From Nonomuraea montanisoli (lineage in GTDB: Bacteria; Actinomycetota; Actinomycetes; Streptosporangiales; Streptosporangiaceae), in assembly GCF_013363975.1 (NCBI RefSeq), contig NZ_JABWGN010000015.1, forward strand, positions 124,001 to 188,000: a stretch of 64,000 nt of DNA. The letters are read 5' to 3'. A program made the position numbers and the translations under genes. Positions 49,803 to 57,760 of the stretch are shown piece by piece (position 1 is the first letter of the stretch; each line of letters opens with the position of its first letter). The notes under the pieces are model-generated. The model saw nothing but the letters and a program-made list of their open reading frames with translations. It was not told the origin of the DNA and ran no database searches.

Positions 49803-50792
49803 TCAGGGATTGCGCGCGGGAACGCCGGCGGCGCCGCTGCGCCGGGGCTGCGCGAGAGGGGCGGACGTCCCGATCCGCTCGCGGATCACGTAGGTCGGGT
49901 GTCCCATTCCGCTGCCGTGAATACGGCCCACGTATTCGCCGAGGACGCCGATGGCGATGAGCTGCGCCGCCGAGAACAGGGCGACCATCGAGGCGATCGT
50001 GGTGAACCCGGCCACCGTCGTGCCGCCGGTCGCGAAGTGCCACAGGACGGCCCCGCCCAGCAGCAGGCCGAACACGCCGGCGGCGAACCCGAGGTAGCTG
50101 GCCAGGCGCAGCGGCGCCGCGCTGTATCCCAGCACCATGTTGGCGGTGTGCCGCACCAGCAGCGGCAGCGAGTAGTTGGACCGGCCGTGCTCGCGGTGGT
50201 TCATCTGAACCGACGCCGAGCCGATCCGGGTCGTGGCCCACGACAGGGCCACGTCGATGGACGCGTGCGGGCCCGAGAGCTGGGCGAACCCGTCGCGCAG
50301 GTGGGTGCGGAAGGCGCGGAACGCGCTGATCTTGCGGGCGCCGCGGAAGCCCAGCGTGGCGGACATGCACGCCTTGACCGTGCGGGAGGCGAGGCTGCGC
50401 AGGTAGCCGTGCTCCTCGACGTGCGGCACGCCGTAGACCAGGTCGAGGCGGTCGCCCTCCAGGGCGGCCAGCAGGTTCGGGATCTGCTCGGGCAGGTGCT
50501 GGAGGTCGTCGTCCATCGTGACGACCACCTGTGACGCGGCCTCCCTGATGCCCGCGACCAGGGCGTTGTGCTGGCCGTAGTTGCGGGACAGGTGGATCGC
50601 GCGCACGCCCTCCACGTGCCGGGCCAGCTCGGCGGCGGCCGCCCAGGTGTCGTCCGGGCTGCCGTCGACGACGAGGATCACCTCGTAGCGCACGCCCAGC
50701 TCGCCCAGCACGGAGACGATCCTGGGCACGAGTATCGGGAGCGTGCGCGCCGACCGGTAACACGGGATGACCACCGACACTGACTCCGACAT
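49803..50792 (-). CDS. GT2 polyprenyl-phosphate glycosyltransferase
   Basis: 329 residues from ATG 50792 (MSESVSVVIPCYRSARTL) with GGAGGA upstream. A GT-A domain with VDGSPDDTW, the DXD-like MDDDLQHLPE and the acceptor-side KISAFRAFRT. Two C-terminal membrane helices follow (LGFAAGVFGLLLGGAVLW and FSAAQLIAIGVLGEYVGRI), as in GtrB/ArnC-type enzymes. It transfers a sugar from a nucleotide donor to polyprenyl phosphate on the inner membrane face; the GtrA-like protein at 40468 is the likely flippase partner. The C-terminal PIRERIG-type tail is normal. Confidence 0.9.
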   Translation of the reverse strand: MSESVSVVIPCYRSARTLPILVPRIVSVLGELGVRYEVILVVDGSPDDTWAAAAELARHVEGVRAIHLSRNYGQHNALVAGIREAASQVVVTMDDDLQHLPEQIPNLLAALEGDRLDLVYGVPHVEEHGYLRSLASRTVKACMSATLGFRGARKISAFRAFRTHLRDGFAQLSGPHASIDVALSWATTRIGSASVQMNHREHGRSNYSLPLLVRHTANMVLGYSAAPLRLASYLGFAAGVFGLLLGGAVLWHFATGGTTVAGFTTIASMVALFSAAQLIAIGVLGEYVGRIHGSGMGHPTYVIRERIGTSAPLAQPRRSGAAGVPARNP

Positions 50793-50993
50793 GGATCCTC
50801 CGATATCGCGGCGAAGGCGCGCGCGACGGGCGCGCCTTCGCGGAACGGTCCTCTGCGCCAGGGGGCTCCTGGCGGTCATCGCATCACACGGCCGGTGCGT
50901 CCGTCATGACGGGCCGTGGCCTCTTGCGTTCTTCTTGGTGCGGTATTACCCGGTGCGGTGGTTCCGGGGGGCTCGCGCCCCCCGGGTGCCGGC

Positions 50994-53900
50994 TCAGTCG
51001 GCGTCGAAGACCACGTCGACCCAGTAGTTGCTGGCCTTGAACGTCGCGGTCGGGAACAGGTTCTGCGAGGTGTAGCGGTACACGCCGTTGCCCTGGACCC
51101 CGCTCGCCAGCCCGATGAGGGGCGGATTGTTGTACTGCGTGGTGAAGAAATTCTGGTTGTACGAGAAATGCCCCACCAGCGTGTTGTATGAAGCGACATA
51201 GGTGGTGTTCGGGGTTATTCGGACCGGTGTGCTGAAGATGACCTCCTGCCACCCGGACGCCGTCTCGTTGGTGAACGTCGCGCTGGCGAGCTTCGCACCG
51301 GCGTTGGTCCAGAGCGTGCCGATGTGCGTGCCGGTGTTCTGCGCGCCCTTGTAGAACCTGATGCCCCGGATCGTGCCGGGCACCAGCGACTGGAACCGCA
51401 CGCCCAGCGTGACCGCGTTGGCGTCGGTGCCGTTCACCACCGCGGGCACCGACGTGCTCGGGAAGAGGTTGGTCGGCGAGAACGACACGTCCACCCAGTA
51501 GTTGGACGAACGGAACGTGCTGGTCGGGAAGGCGGTGCCGGAGCCGTACCGGTAGACGCCGTTGCCGCCGGCCGCGGTGCTCGTGGGAGCGGTGAGCGGG
51601 CCGTTGACCCGGGCCGTGGTGAAGTAGTCCTGGTTGAGCGCGTAGTGGCCGGCGGGCGCGAAGTACGAGGCGACGTACGTGGTGCCCGGCGTGACCTGGA
51701 TCGGCGCGGGGAAGTCCACCTGTTGCCAGCCGGTGTCGGTCTCGTTGGTGAACGTGGCCCGGGCGAGGAGCTGGCCCGTGCTGGTCCACAGGTTGCCGAT
51801 GTGGGTGCCGGTGTTGCCCGCCCCCTTGTAGAACCGGATGCCCAGGATCGCGCCCTCCTGGGACGCCTGGAACTTCACACCGACCTCGACGGAACGCGAG
51901 TCCGGCTGGGCGAGGACCGCGGGAACGGTCGTGGAGGGCCACAGGCTGCACGGACAGCTCCCGACGACCGTGACCGGGCGCGAGTCCAGGGTGGTCTGGA
52001 GGTTGCCGATGTCGTCCACGGCCCGCACGAGGAGCGTCGTGTTGCCCGCGGTCTGCGGCACCCAGGTGAACTGCCAGGGGCCGAACCCGGTGGCCGCCTG
52101 CCAGCTCGTGCCGTTGTCGGTCGACACCTCGACGCCCGCGACGACGCCGCCGCCCGTGTCGGCGGCCGTGCCGCTGATCGTGACGGTCTTGCCGGTCACC
52201 ACGGTCGCGCCGCTGAGCGGGGCGGTCAGCGCGGAGGTCGGCGGCGCCGTGTCGGTGGACTGGGTCGCCGGGACCAGGTCGGTCTGCAGCGTCGCCGGCT
52301 GCAGGCCGAAGTCGGCGAAGAGGTTGACGGTCGCCTGCTGGATGCGGATGTCGATCGGCGCGCCGTCGCGGTCGTGCACGGCGTCCAGCCCCCACGGCCA
52401 CTGGATGGTCCCCGCGCCGAACACCAGGCCGCCGCCGCTGGGCTGCCGGTAGAGCGTGAGGTGGTGGGTGGCGGTGCCGGCCCCGTACGTGCTGCCGAAG
52501 TCGAGCAGGACCTTGTTGGTGTAGCTCAGGGTGGTGCTGGAGTACCGCGCCAGCCCGGGCGGCGCGACGCTGTTGTCCGGCTGGTTGTCCCACTCGAAGC
52601 CGAGGGTGCCGGAGGAGAGGGTCGCGACCTGGCCGGGCTGCAGGTTCGCGATCGAGGTGTTGCGCCACAGCCGCATGGCCGCGTACTGGGACGGCACCTG
52701 GATCGCGTCGTTGACGACGCCGTTGATGATGAACAGGGTGCCGGTGAGCTGGTTCTCCGGTCTGCCGCCGTTGGACGGCGGCGAGAAGCGCGGGTCGCGC
52801 CAGGTCCCCGTCCACTGCGGGCTGGGGTCGATCTTGGCGTTGGCGAGTGTCTCCTTGTAACAGGTCATCGTGCGGAACGGGGTGTCCGCCCCGTCGATGC
52901 TGGGCTCCCAGCGGGTCTTCCAGAACACCTCGTTGGCCGAGAAGAAGGCGACGTTCACGCCGTCGTCGCGGGCCGCGGCGACGTTGTCACGCATCTCCTC
53001 CGACCAGTACTCGTCATGGCCGACGGACAGCAGCGCGTCGTGGCCCAGCAGCAGGCCGGGGCGGACGACGGCGTCGATGCTGGAGATGTAGCCGACGTCG
53101 AAGGCGTTGCGCTCGATCCAGCGCAGCATCGGGTACTCGGAGTTGAAGAAGTAGTTGGGCGGGCCGTTGGAGACGCCGCGCGTGGTGATCGGGCGGTTGT
53201 AGCTGACCTTGTAGGCGCGGTTGGCGGGCTGGCCGAAGTACAGGCTGTTGCCGCCGTAGCGGTTGTAGGCCTGCCACGTCGTGTCGGAGGTCTTGAACAG
53301 CACCTCCGACGAGCGCTGGTCGTCGCGGACGACGAAGAGGATCTGGCTGTCGCCGGGCGTGCCGTCCTCGCGGACCAGCTTGGCCTCGTAGACCCCGGTG
53401 ACGGCGGTGGCCGGCACGGCCCAGGAGGCCGACACCGCCCAGGTGCCGCAGTCGACGAGCCCGGTCGCGGGGTCGCTCGCGCAGTCCGGCTGGGTCTGGG
53501 GGAGCGGGACGGACGGCTGGAGCGTGGTGATGAGCCGGGCCCCCAGGCCGCCGTACCAGCCGAAGCGGTAGATGTCGAGGCGGTAGTCCGTCGCCGGGGT
53601 GTTGATCTTGAAGTTGATGGTGTCGCCGTGGTTGACGCTGATCTGCGTGGGATAGCCCTGGATGTCGGGGCTGCCGGCGCCGATGACGTCCCACTCGCTG
53701 GGCGGGTTGCCCGGGAGCTCGTTCTCCAGGCAGATGATCGAGCCGGGCGGGCAGTTCTGCCGGGCGCGGCGGGCGCCCTTGCGGGGGGCGACGGGCTTGG
53801 CGGCCTTGGCGGCGTTCGTGGCGCTCGCAGGCTTCGCGGCCTTCGCGGCTTTCTCGGGCGTCGAGGTGACGGCCGTGCGAGCTGCGGCGGGGCCGGTGGC

Positions 53901-54704
53901 CGCGACGATCCGGGGACGAGCGCCTCCAGACGGCACGGAGACGCCCGCGGCCGCGAGGCGTGTGGCGGGGAAGCGCTGCGCGGCGGCCTGGGGTGCGGTG
54001 AGCGTTCCCTGGCGGTGCATGGAGTCGATCACCGCGCGCCAGCCTGCGCGCAGGTTCGCGGCCGGCTCGGCCGCGGCGTCGCCGGCCGGGTCCGTGCGCC
54101 GGATCGCGGCGGCGAGGTACGCGCCCTCCGCCACGCTGAGGTCCTGGACGTCCTTGCCGAAGAACGCGCGCGCCCCCGCCTGGAGCCCCCGGGAGCCGCC
54201 GCCGAGGTCGAGCACGTTGAGGTACCTCTCCAGCACCCACTCCGGCGAGCGGGACAGGCCGGCCTTGGCGGCCACCGCGAGATCGGCGACCCGGCGCGGG
54301 AACGAGCGGTCCTCCGGGTGCTGGCCGGCGGCCATCCGCTGGCTCATCGCGAAGTCGCCGGTGCTGCGCCCGGTGAGGGCGAACCACACGCCGCGCGCCA
54401 GCCCCTCCATGGTCACGCCCGGCTCCGGGGCGGGGGCCGCGGCCTCGGCGGCGAGGACGGCCCGCACGACGTGGTCCGGCACCTGGTTGAGCTGGACGCT
54501 GGAGCCGTGGTCACGCGCGGTGGTGTTCGACTCCCCGGACACCGGGGCGGCCAGCGGGTCGACCGGACGCGTGTCGCCGGGCAGCGGCGTCAGCGCCCAG
54601 GCTGCCCAGAGCAGGGCGGCCAGGACGGCCACACCTCCGAGGACGATCAGCGCCACGCGAGGCGGACGCCGTCTCCGGTCGATCTTCTCCTTGCCGTCCG
54701 GCAT
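50994..54704 (-). CDS. Chimera: degenerate GT51 + DmfA2-like + Ig-like + two DUF4082
   Basis: 1236 residues. One membrane helix (about 17-38) then a transglycosylase-51-like domain (about 55-225). The late GT51 motifs are kept (SPEWVLERYLNVLDLGG, GARAFFGKDVQDLSVAEGAYLA). Motif I, normally ED..F..H.G, reads EAAAPAPEPG, and the GGST..QQL motif reads TGDFAMSQRMA, so catalysis is doubtful. A Lys/Ala-rich linker follows, then a domain like the large subunit C-part of N,N-dimethylformamidase (about 320-860: YRFGWYGGLGAR, SVGHDEYWSEEMRD, FFSANEVFWKTRWE). An Ig-like domain and two DUF4082 modules end the protein. It is probably an anchored surface protein attached through the inert GT51 part. Confidence 0.85.
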   Translation of the reverse strand: MPDGKEKIDRRRRPPRVALIVLGGVAVLAALLWAAWALTPLPGDTRPVDPLAAPVSGESNTTARDHGSSVQLNQVPDHVVRAVLAAEAAAPAPEPGVTMEGLARGVWFALTGRSTGDFAMSQRMAAGQHPEDRSFPRRVADLAVAAKAGLSRSPEWVLERYLNVLDLGGGSRGLQAGARAFFGKDVQDLSVAEGAYLAAAIRRTDPAGDAAAEPAANLRAGWRAVIDSMHRQGTLTAPQAAAQRFPATRLAAAGVSVPSGGARPRIVAATGPAAARTAVTSTPEKAAKAAKPASATNAAKAAKPVAPRKGARRARQNCPPGSIICLENELPGNPPSEWDVIGAGSPDIQGYPTQISVNHGDTINFKINTPATDYRLDIYRFGWYGGLGARLITTLQPSVPLPQTQPDCASDPATGLVDCGTWAVSASWAVPATAVTGVYEAKLVREDGTPGDSQILFVVRDDQRSSEVLFKTSDTTWQAYNRYGGNSLYFGQPANRAYKVSYNRPITTRGVSNGPPNYFFNSEYPMLRWIERNAFDVGYISSIDAVVRPGLLLGHDALLSVGHDEYWSEEMRDNVAAARDDGVNVAFFSANEVFWKTRWEPSIDGADTPFRTMTCYKETLANAKIDPSPQWTGTWRDPRFSPPSNGGRPENQLTGTLFIINGVVNDAIQVPSQYAAMRLWRNTSIANLQPGQVATLSSGTLGFEWDNQPDNSVAPPGLARYSSTTLSYTNKVLLDFGSTYGAGTATHHLTLYRQPSGGGLVFGAGTIQWPWGLDAVHDRDGAPIDIRIQQATVNLFADFGLQPATLQTDLVPATQSTDTAPPTSALTAPLSGATVVTGKTVTISGTAADTGGGVVAGVEVSTDNGTSWQAATGFGPWQFTWVPQTAGNTTLLVRAVDDIGNLQTTLDSRPVTVVGSCPCSLWPSTTVPAVLAQPDSRSVEVGVKFQASQEGAILGIRFYKGAGNTGTHIGNLWTSTGQLLARATFTNETDTGWQQVDFPAPIQVTPGTTYVASYFAPAGHYALNQDYFTTARVNGPLTAPTSTAAGGNGVYRYGSGTAFPTSTFRSSNYWVDVSFSPTNLFPSTSVPAVVNGTDANAVTLGVRFQSLVPGTIRGIRFYKGAQNTGTHIGTLWTNAGAKLASATFTNETASGWQEVIFSTPVRITPNTTYVASYNTLVGHFSYNQNFFTTQYNNPPLIGLASGVQGNGVYRYTSQNLFPTATFKASNYWVDVVFDAD

Positions 54705-55038
54705 GCGAAACTCCCAAGAACGCGTTTGCTAGCTAAAACAGGAGCAAAGGCGATGTGTATGCACCTCGAAGCAGAGTAGGGATGAAATCGGGCGGTGATC
54801 GCGCGGCGCGGACAATGACAGCACTCGATAGGGGATGGGCGTGTCGGGAGACAAACATCGGTTGCGGTAATGCGTCCGTTTTTGCGGTAAAGCTTTCCGG
54901 TCGGGCGGGGAAAACGGGGCCTGGCGTGGCGCCGTTGTTGGGGTTGCGGTCGCGGTCGCGGCAAAGCAGTCGCAAGGAGACGGTTCCGTTCGGGGCATTC
55001 GCCCGCCGGGCGGAGGGAGCGTCGCCAGGCTGGAGCGC
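54705..55038. other. Gene-free divergent region with repeats and upstream element copy D
   Basis: Lies between the chimera gene and membrane paralog 2. It holds TTGCGGTAA twice (54862-54870, 54882-54890), exactly 20 bp apart, and short GGTCGC repeats near 54950. Copy D of the conserved element is TCGCAAGGAG from 54970 and CGTCGCCAG at 55020-55028. CGCAA starts 68 nt and TCGCC 17 nt before ATG 55039. No RNA gene was recognised. Confidence 0.6.
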
Positions 55039-57645
55039 ATGGCCGCCCCGCCCCGACCGCACGTTCCGCGACCGCCACAGACCGAGCCGCGCGAGGGAGA
55101 GACGCCACCCGAACGCCACGGGGGAGCGACGCCCTCCGAGGCACGGGTGGGGGAGATTCCGCCCGAACGCCGCGAGGGTGAGACGCTCTCCGGGGCACGG
55201 GTGGGGGGAACTCCGCCCGAGCCGCGCGTGGGGGAGACGCCGCCGGGGGCCGCGGGCCCGCTGAGCCGGGTGTGGCGGTGGCTGCCCGCGGCGGCCGTGC
55301 TCGCCTGCGCCGTGGTCGCGCTGCGGCTGTACGGCGTCGGTGCCCGGGACACGGCCGCGTTCGCCCTGTACGTCGCGCTGGCTCTGGCGCTGCCCGGCCT
55401 GCTGTGGGCGCGCGCCCTGTACGGCCGCGCGCACGCGCTGCCCGAGCAGGTCGCGCTCGGCCTGAGCCTCGGCTACGCGATCGAGGTGCTCACCTACCTG
55501 CCGGCCCGCGCGCTCGGGCTGCCCCTGCTGGTCCTGGCGTGGCCGCTCGGCACGTACGCGCTGTTCCTGGCCGTCCCCCGGCTGCGCGGGCACTGGCGGC
55601 GCGGACCCGGCGCGCGCCCCGCCCCGCTGTGGTGGTCGTGGACCCTCGCGCTCGTCATGATCGCGGTCGTCGCCCTGGTGGCCGCCGGGTTCTACGCCCG
55701 CCAGCCGCTCACCTGGCCGGCGCTCCTGTCGTCGTCCGTGGACATGCCCTTCCACCTGGCGCTGACCGGCGAGCTGCGCAACCACGTGCCGCCCACGATG
55801 CCGTCGGTCGCCGGTGAGCCGCTGGCGTACCACTGGTTCGTCTACGCGCACCTCGCCGCGGCCGGCCGGATCACCGGGATCGAGCCCGCCGTCGTGCTCT
55901 TCCGGCTGGCCGTGCTGCCCATGCTGGCGGCGTTCGTCGTGCTGCTCGGGATGGTCGGGCGCCGCCTGACGGGCTCGCGGAGGGTGGCGGCCGGCGCGGT
56001 GGCGGCGACGGTGTTCGTGGCCGCGCCGGGCCTGTACACGGGGTCGGTCCCCGGGCTGCTGACCTGGACGCCGCCGTACTCGTGGGCCAGCCCCACCCAG
56101 ACGTTCGGCGCCCTGCTGTTCGCCCCCGTGATGCTCCTGCTCCTCGACCTGTCCGGGGCCGGACGGCGCGGCCGGGGCTGGTGGGCCCTCCTGACGGTCA
56201 TGCTGGTGGCGCTGGCGGGGGCCAAGGCCACCTACCTGCCGCTCCTCGCGGCCGGCCTGCTGGTGGTCGCCGTCGTCGAGGCGGTCACCCGGTTCCGGGT
56301 GCCCCGGCGGGCGGCGGCCGTGCTCGGACTGACGGTGGCGTGCCTGGCGTTCGCGCACGTGGTGCTGTTCGGCGGCGCGCGGCAGGGCATCGTCGTCGAT
56401 CCGCTCTCGATGGTCCGGGTGACCTGGCGCAACCTGACCGGCGTCAGCGCCGCGGAGCCGGTCGCGTGGCCGGCGGCGCTCGGGGCGACGCTCCTGTGCC
56501 TGCTCGGCGCGGCCGTCGCCTGGTGCGGGGCGCTGGGACTGCTGTGCCGGCCGCGGCTGCTCGCCCGCCCTCCCGTGGTGCTGGCGCTCGGCATGAGCGC
56601 GGCCGGGCTGGGCGCGGCGCTCCTGCTCGGCCATCCGTCGCTGTCGCAGGGGTACTTCCTGCAGGCGGTCTTCCCCTATCTGGCGATGCTCGCCTGCCTC
56701 GGCCTGGCCGTCGCGGTCCGGACGGCGAGGCTGCGGCCGGCCCTGGCGGTGGGGGCCGCCTGCGCCGGGGTGGCCGCCGTCGTGGCGATCCGCGCGATGC
56801 TCGGCGTGCGGGTGCCGCTCGGCCCCGGCGTGGACGCCGCCGTGCTCTACCTGCCGTACGCGGCACTGCTCGGCCTGGTGGTGACGGCCGGGATGGCGCT
56901 GCGCGCGCTGCGCCGGAGCCGGTCCGCGACCTTCGCGCTGCTGCTCTGCCTGGTCACCGCGGCGGGCACGCCGGCGGCGTGGACGGCGCAGCTCGCGCTG
57001 GGCGCCGCGAAGGGCCCGCTCCCGGCCGCCGCGCACCGCCGGGTGGGGCCGGACGCGCCCCGGGGCGCGGTCGCGGCCGGGCGATGGCTGCGCGCCAACT
57101 CGCACCCGGACGACCTCGTCGCCACCAACGCGCACTGCCGGTGGGGCTTCGAGTCCCCGTGCGACAGCCGCGCCTTCTGGGCCAGTGCGCTGAGCGAGCG
57201 GCGGGTGCTGGTCGAGGGCTGGGCGTACACGGCGACCTCCCTGGCCGGCGCGCGTCCCGAGGAGGAGGCGGAGCACCGCCCGTTCTGGGACCAGGAGCGG
57301 CTGCGCGCCAACGACGCCGTCTTCCAGCGGCCGTCGCCCGAGGCGGCCCGCGTCCTGCGCGAGCGCTACGGCGTGCGGTGGCTGTTCGTGGACGAGACCC
57401 GGCTGCCGGCGGGCGTCCGCCTGGACGCCGCGGCCACGCCGCGCTTCCGCTCCGGCGACCACGCCGTCTACGAGCTGACCGGCGACGACCCCGCGCCCCT
57501 CGCGACCCCGGCGACCCCGACCCCCGCGACCTCGCCCTCCGCGGCCCCGACCCCTGCAACCTCCGCGACCCGCAACCCCACAACCCACACCCCCCGGGAC
57601 CACAGGCTGACCGGCGGTCCGGCGACCAGGGCCTCCACGAAGTGA
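55039..57645 (+). CDS. Multi-pass membrane protein, GT-C-like (paralog 2)
   Basis: 868 residues from ATG 55039. The N-terminus has six 9-residue repeats (EPREGETPP, EARVGEIPP and so on). About 14 membrane helices include the loop DMPFHLALTGELRNHVPP and GEPLAYHWFVYAHLAA, a GT-C-like acidic motif in a first extracellular loop. The C-terminal soluble domain (about 675-815) has GRWLRANSHPDDLVATN, HCRWGFESPCDSRAFW, VLVEGWAY and RYGVRWLFVDE. A Thr/Pro-rich tail ends the protein. It probably transfers sugar from a polyprenyl-linked donor outside the membrane. It is the paralog of the proteins at 33065 and 60382. Confidence 0.85.
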   Translation: MAAPPRPHVPRPPQTEPREGETPPERHGGATPSEARVGEIPPERREGETLSGARVGGTPPEPRVGETPPGAAGPLSRVWRWLPAAAVLACAVVALRLYGVGARDTAAFALYVALALALPGLLWARALYGRAHALPEQVALGLSLGYAIEVLTYLPARALGLPLLVLAWPLGTYALFLAVPRLRGHWRRGPGARPAPLWWSWTLALVMIAVVALVAAGFYARQPLTWPALLSSSVDMPFHLALTGELRNHVPPTMPSVAGEPLAYHWFVYAHLAAAGRITGIEPAVVLFRLAVLPMLAAFVVLLGMVGRRLTGSRRVAAGAVAATVFVAAPGLYTGSVPGLLTWTPPYSWASPTQTFGALLFAPVMLLLLDLSGAGRRGRGWWALLTVMLVALAGAKATYLPLLAAGLLVVAVVEAVTRFRVPRRAAAVLGLTVACLAFAHVVLFGGARQGIVVDPLSMVRVTWRNLTGVSAAEPVAWPAALGATLLCLLGAAVAWCGALGLLCRPRLLARPPVVLALGMSAAGLGAALLLGHPSLSQGYFLQAVFPYLAMLACLGLAVAVRTARLRPALAVGAACAGVAAVVAIRAMLGVRVPLGPGVDAAVLYLPYAALLGLVVTAGMALRALRRSRSATFALLLCLVTAAGTPAAWTAQLALGAAKGPLPAAAHRRVGPDAPRGAVAAGRWLRANSHPDDLVATNAHCRWGFESPCDSRAFWASALSERRVLVEGWAYTATSLAGARPEEEAEHRPFWDQERLRANDAVFQRPSPEAARVLRERYGVRWLFVDETRLPAGVRLDAAATPRFRSGDHAVYELTGDDPAPLATPATPTPATSPSAAPTPATSATRNPTTHTPRDHRLTGGPATRASTK
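55084..55245. repeat. Six 27-bp tandem units at the start of paralog 2
   Basis: Units such as GAGGCACGGGTGGGGGAGAT plus TCCGCCC (27 bp) coding EARVGEIPP-type nonapeptides. Units 3 and 5 resemble the minus-strand unit of the repeat at 711-791. Confidence 0.9.
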
Positions 57646-57760
57646 CCGGACAGAACTGATACAGAACTGATCGGTATGGCCTGGGGCACGGGCGGGCAAT
57701 GTTTCGCGCGGCCGGGACGCGGGCCGGAGCGCCGCCACCGTCACCGGCCGTCCGGTGGCG

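Noticed and set aside
47230..50763. 1177-residue minus-strand open frame
   Set aside because: Only its last 328 residues (from 48216) are a real protein (epimerase). The rest is an out-of-frame shadow of the UDP-sugar dehydrogenase and GT2 genes, with Arg/Pro/Gly-rich composition.
51324..54779. 1151-residue plus-strand open frame opposite the chimera
   Set aside because: Anti-sense shadow of a GC-rich gene; it has no domain, and the minus-strand frame shows four recognisable domain types.
57696..57700. GGCAA upstream of the flippase gene as a further copy of the two-box element
   Set aside because: The distance to the ATG (65 nt) does not match and the right box is not recognisable.
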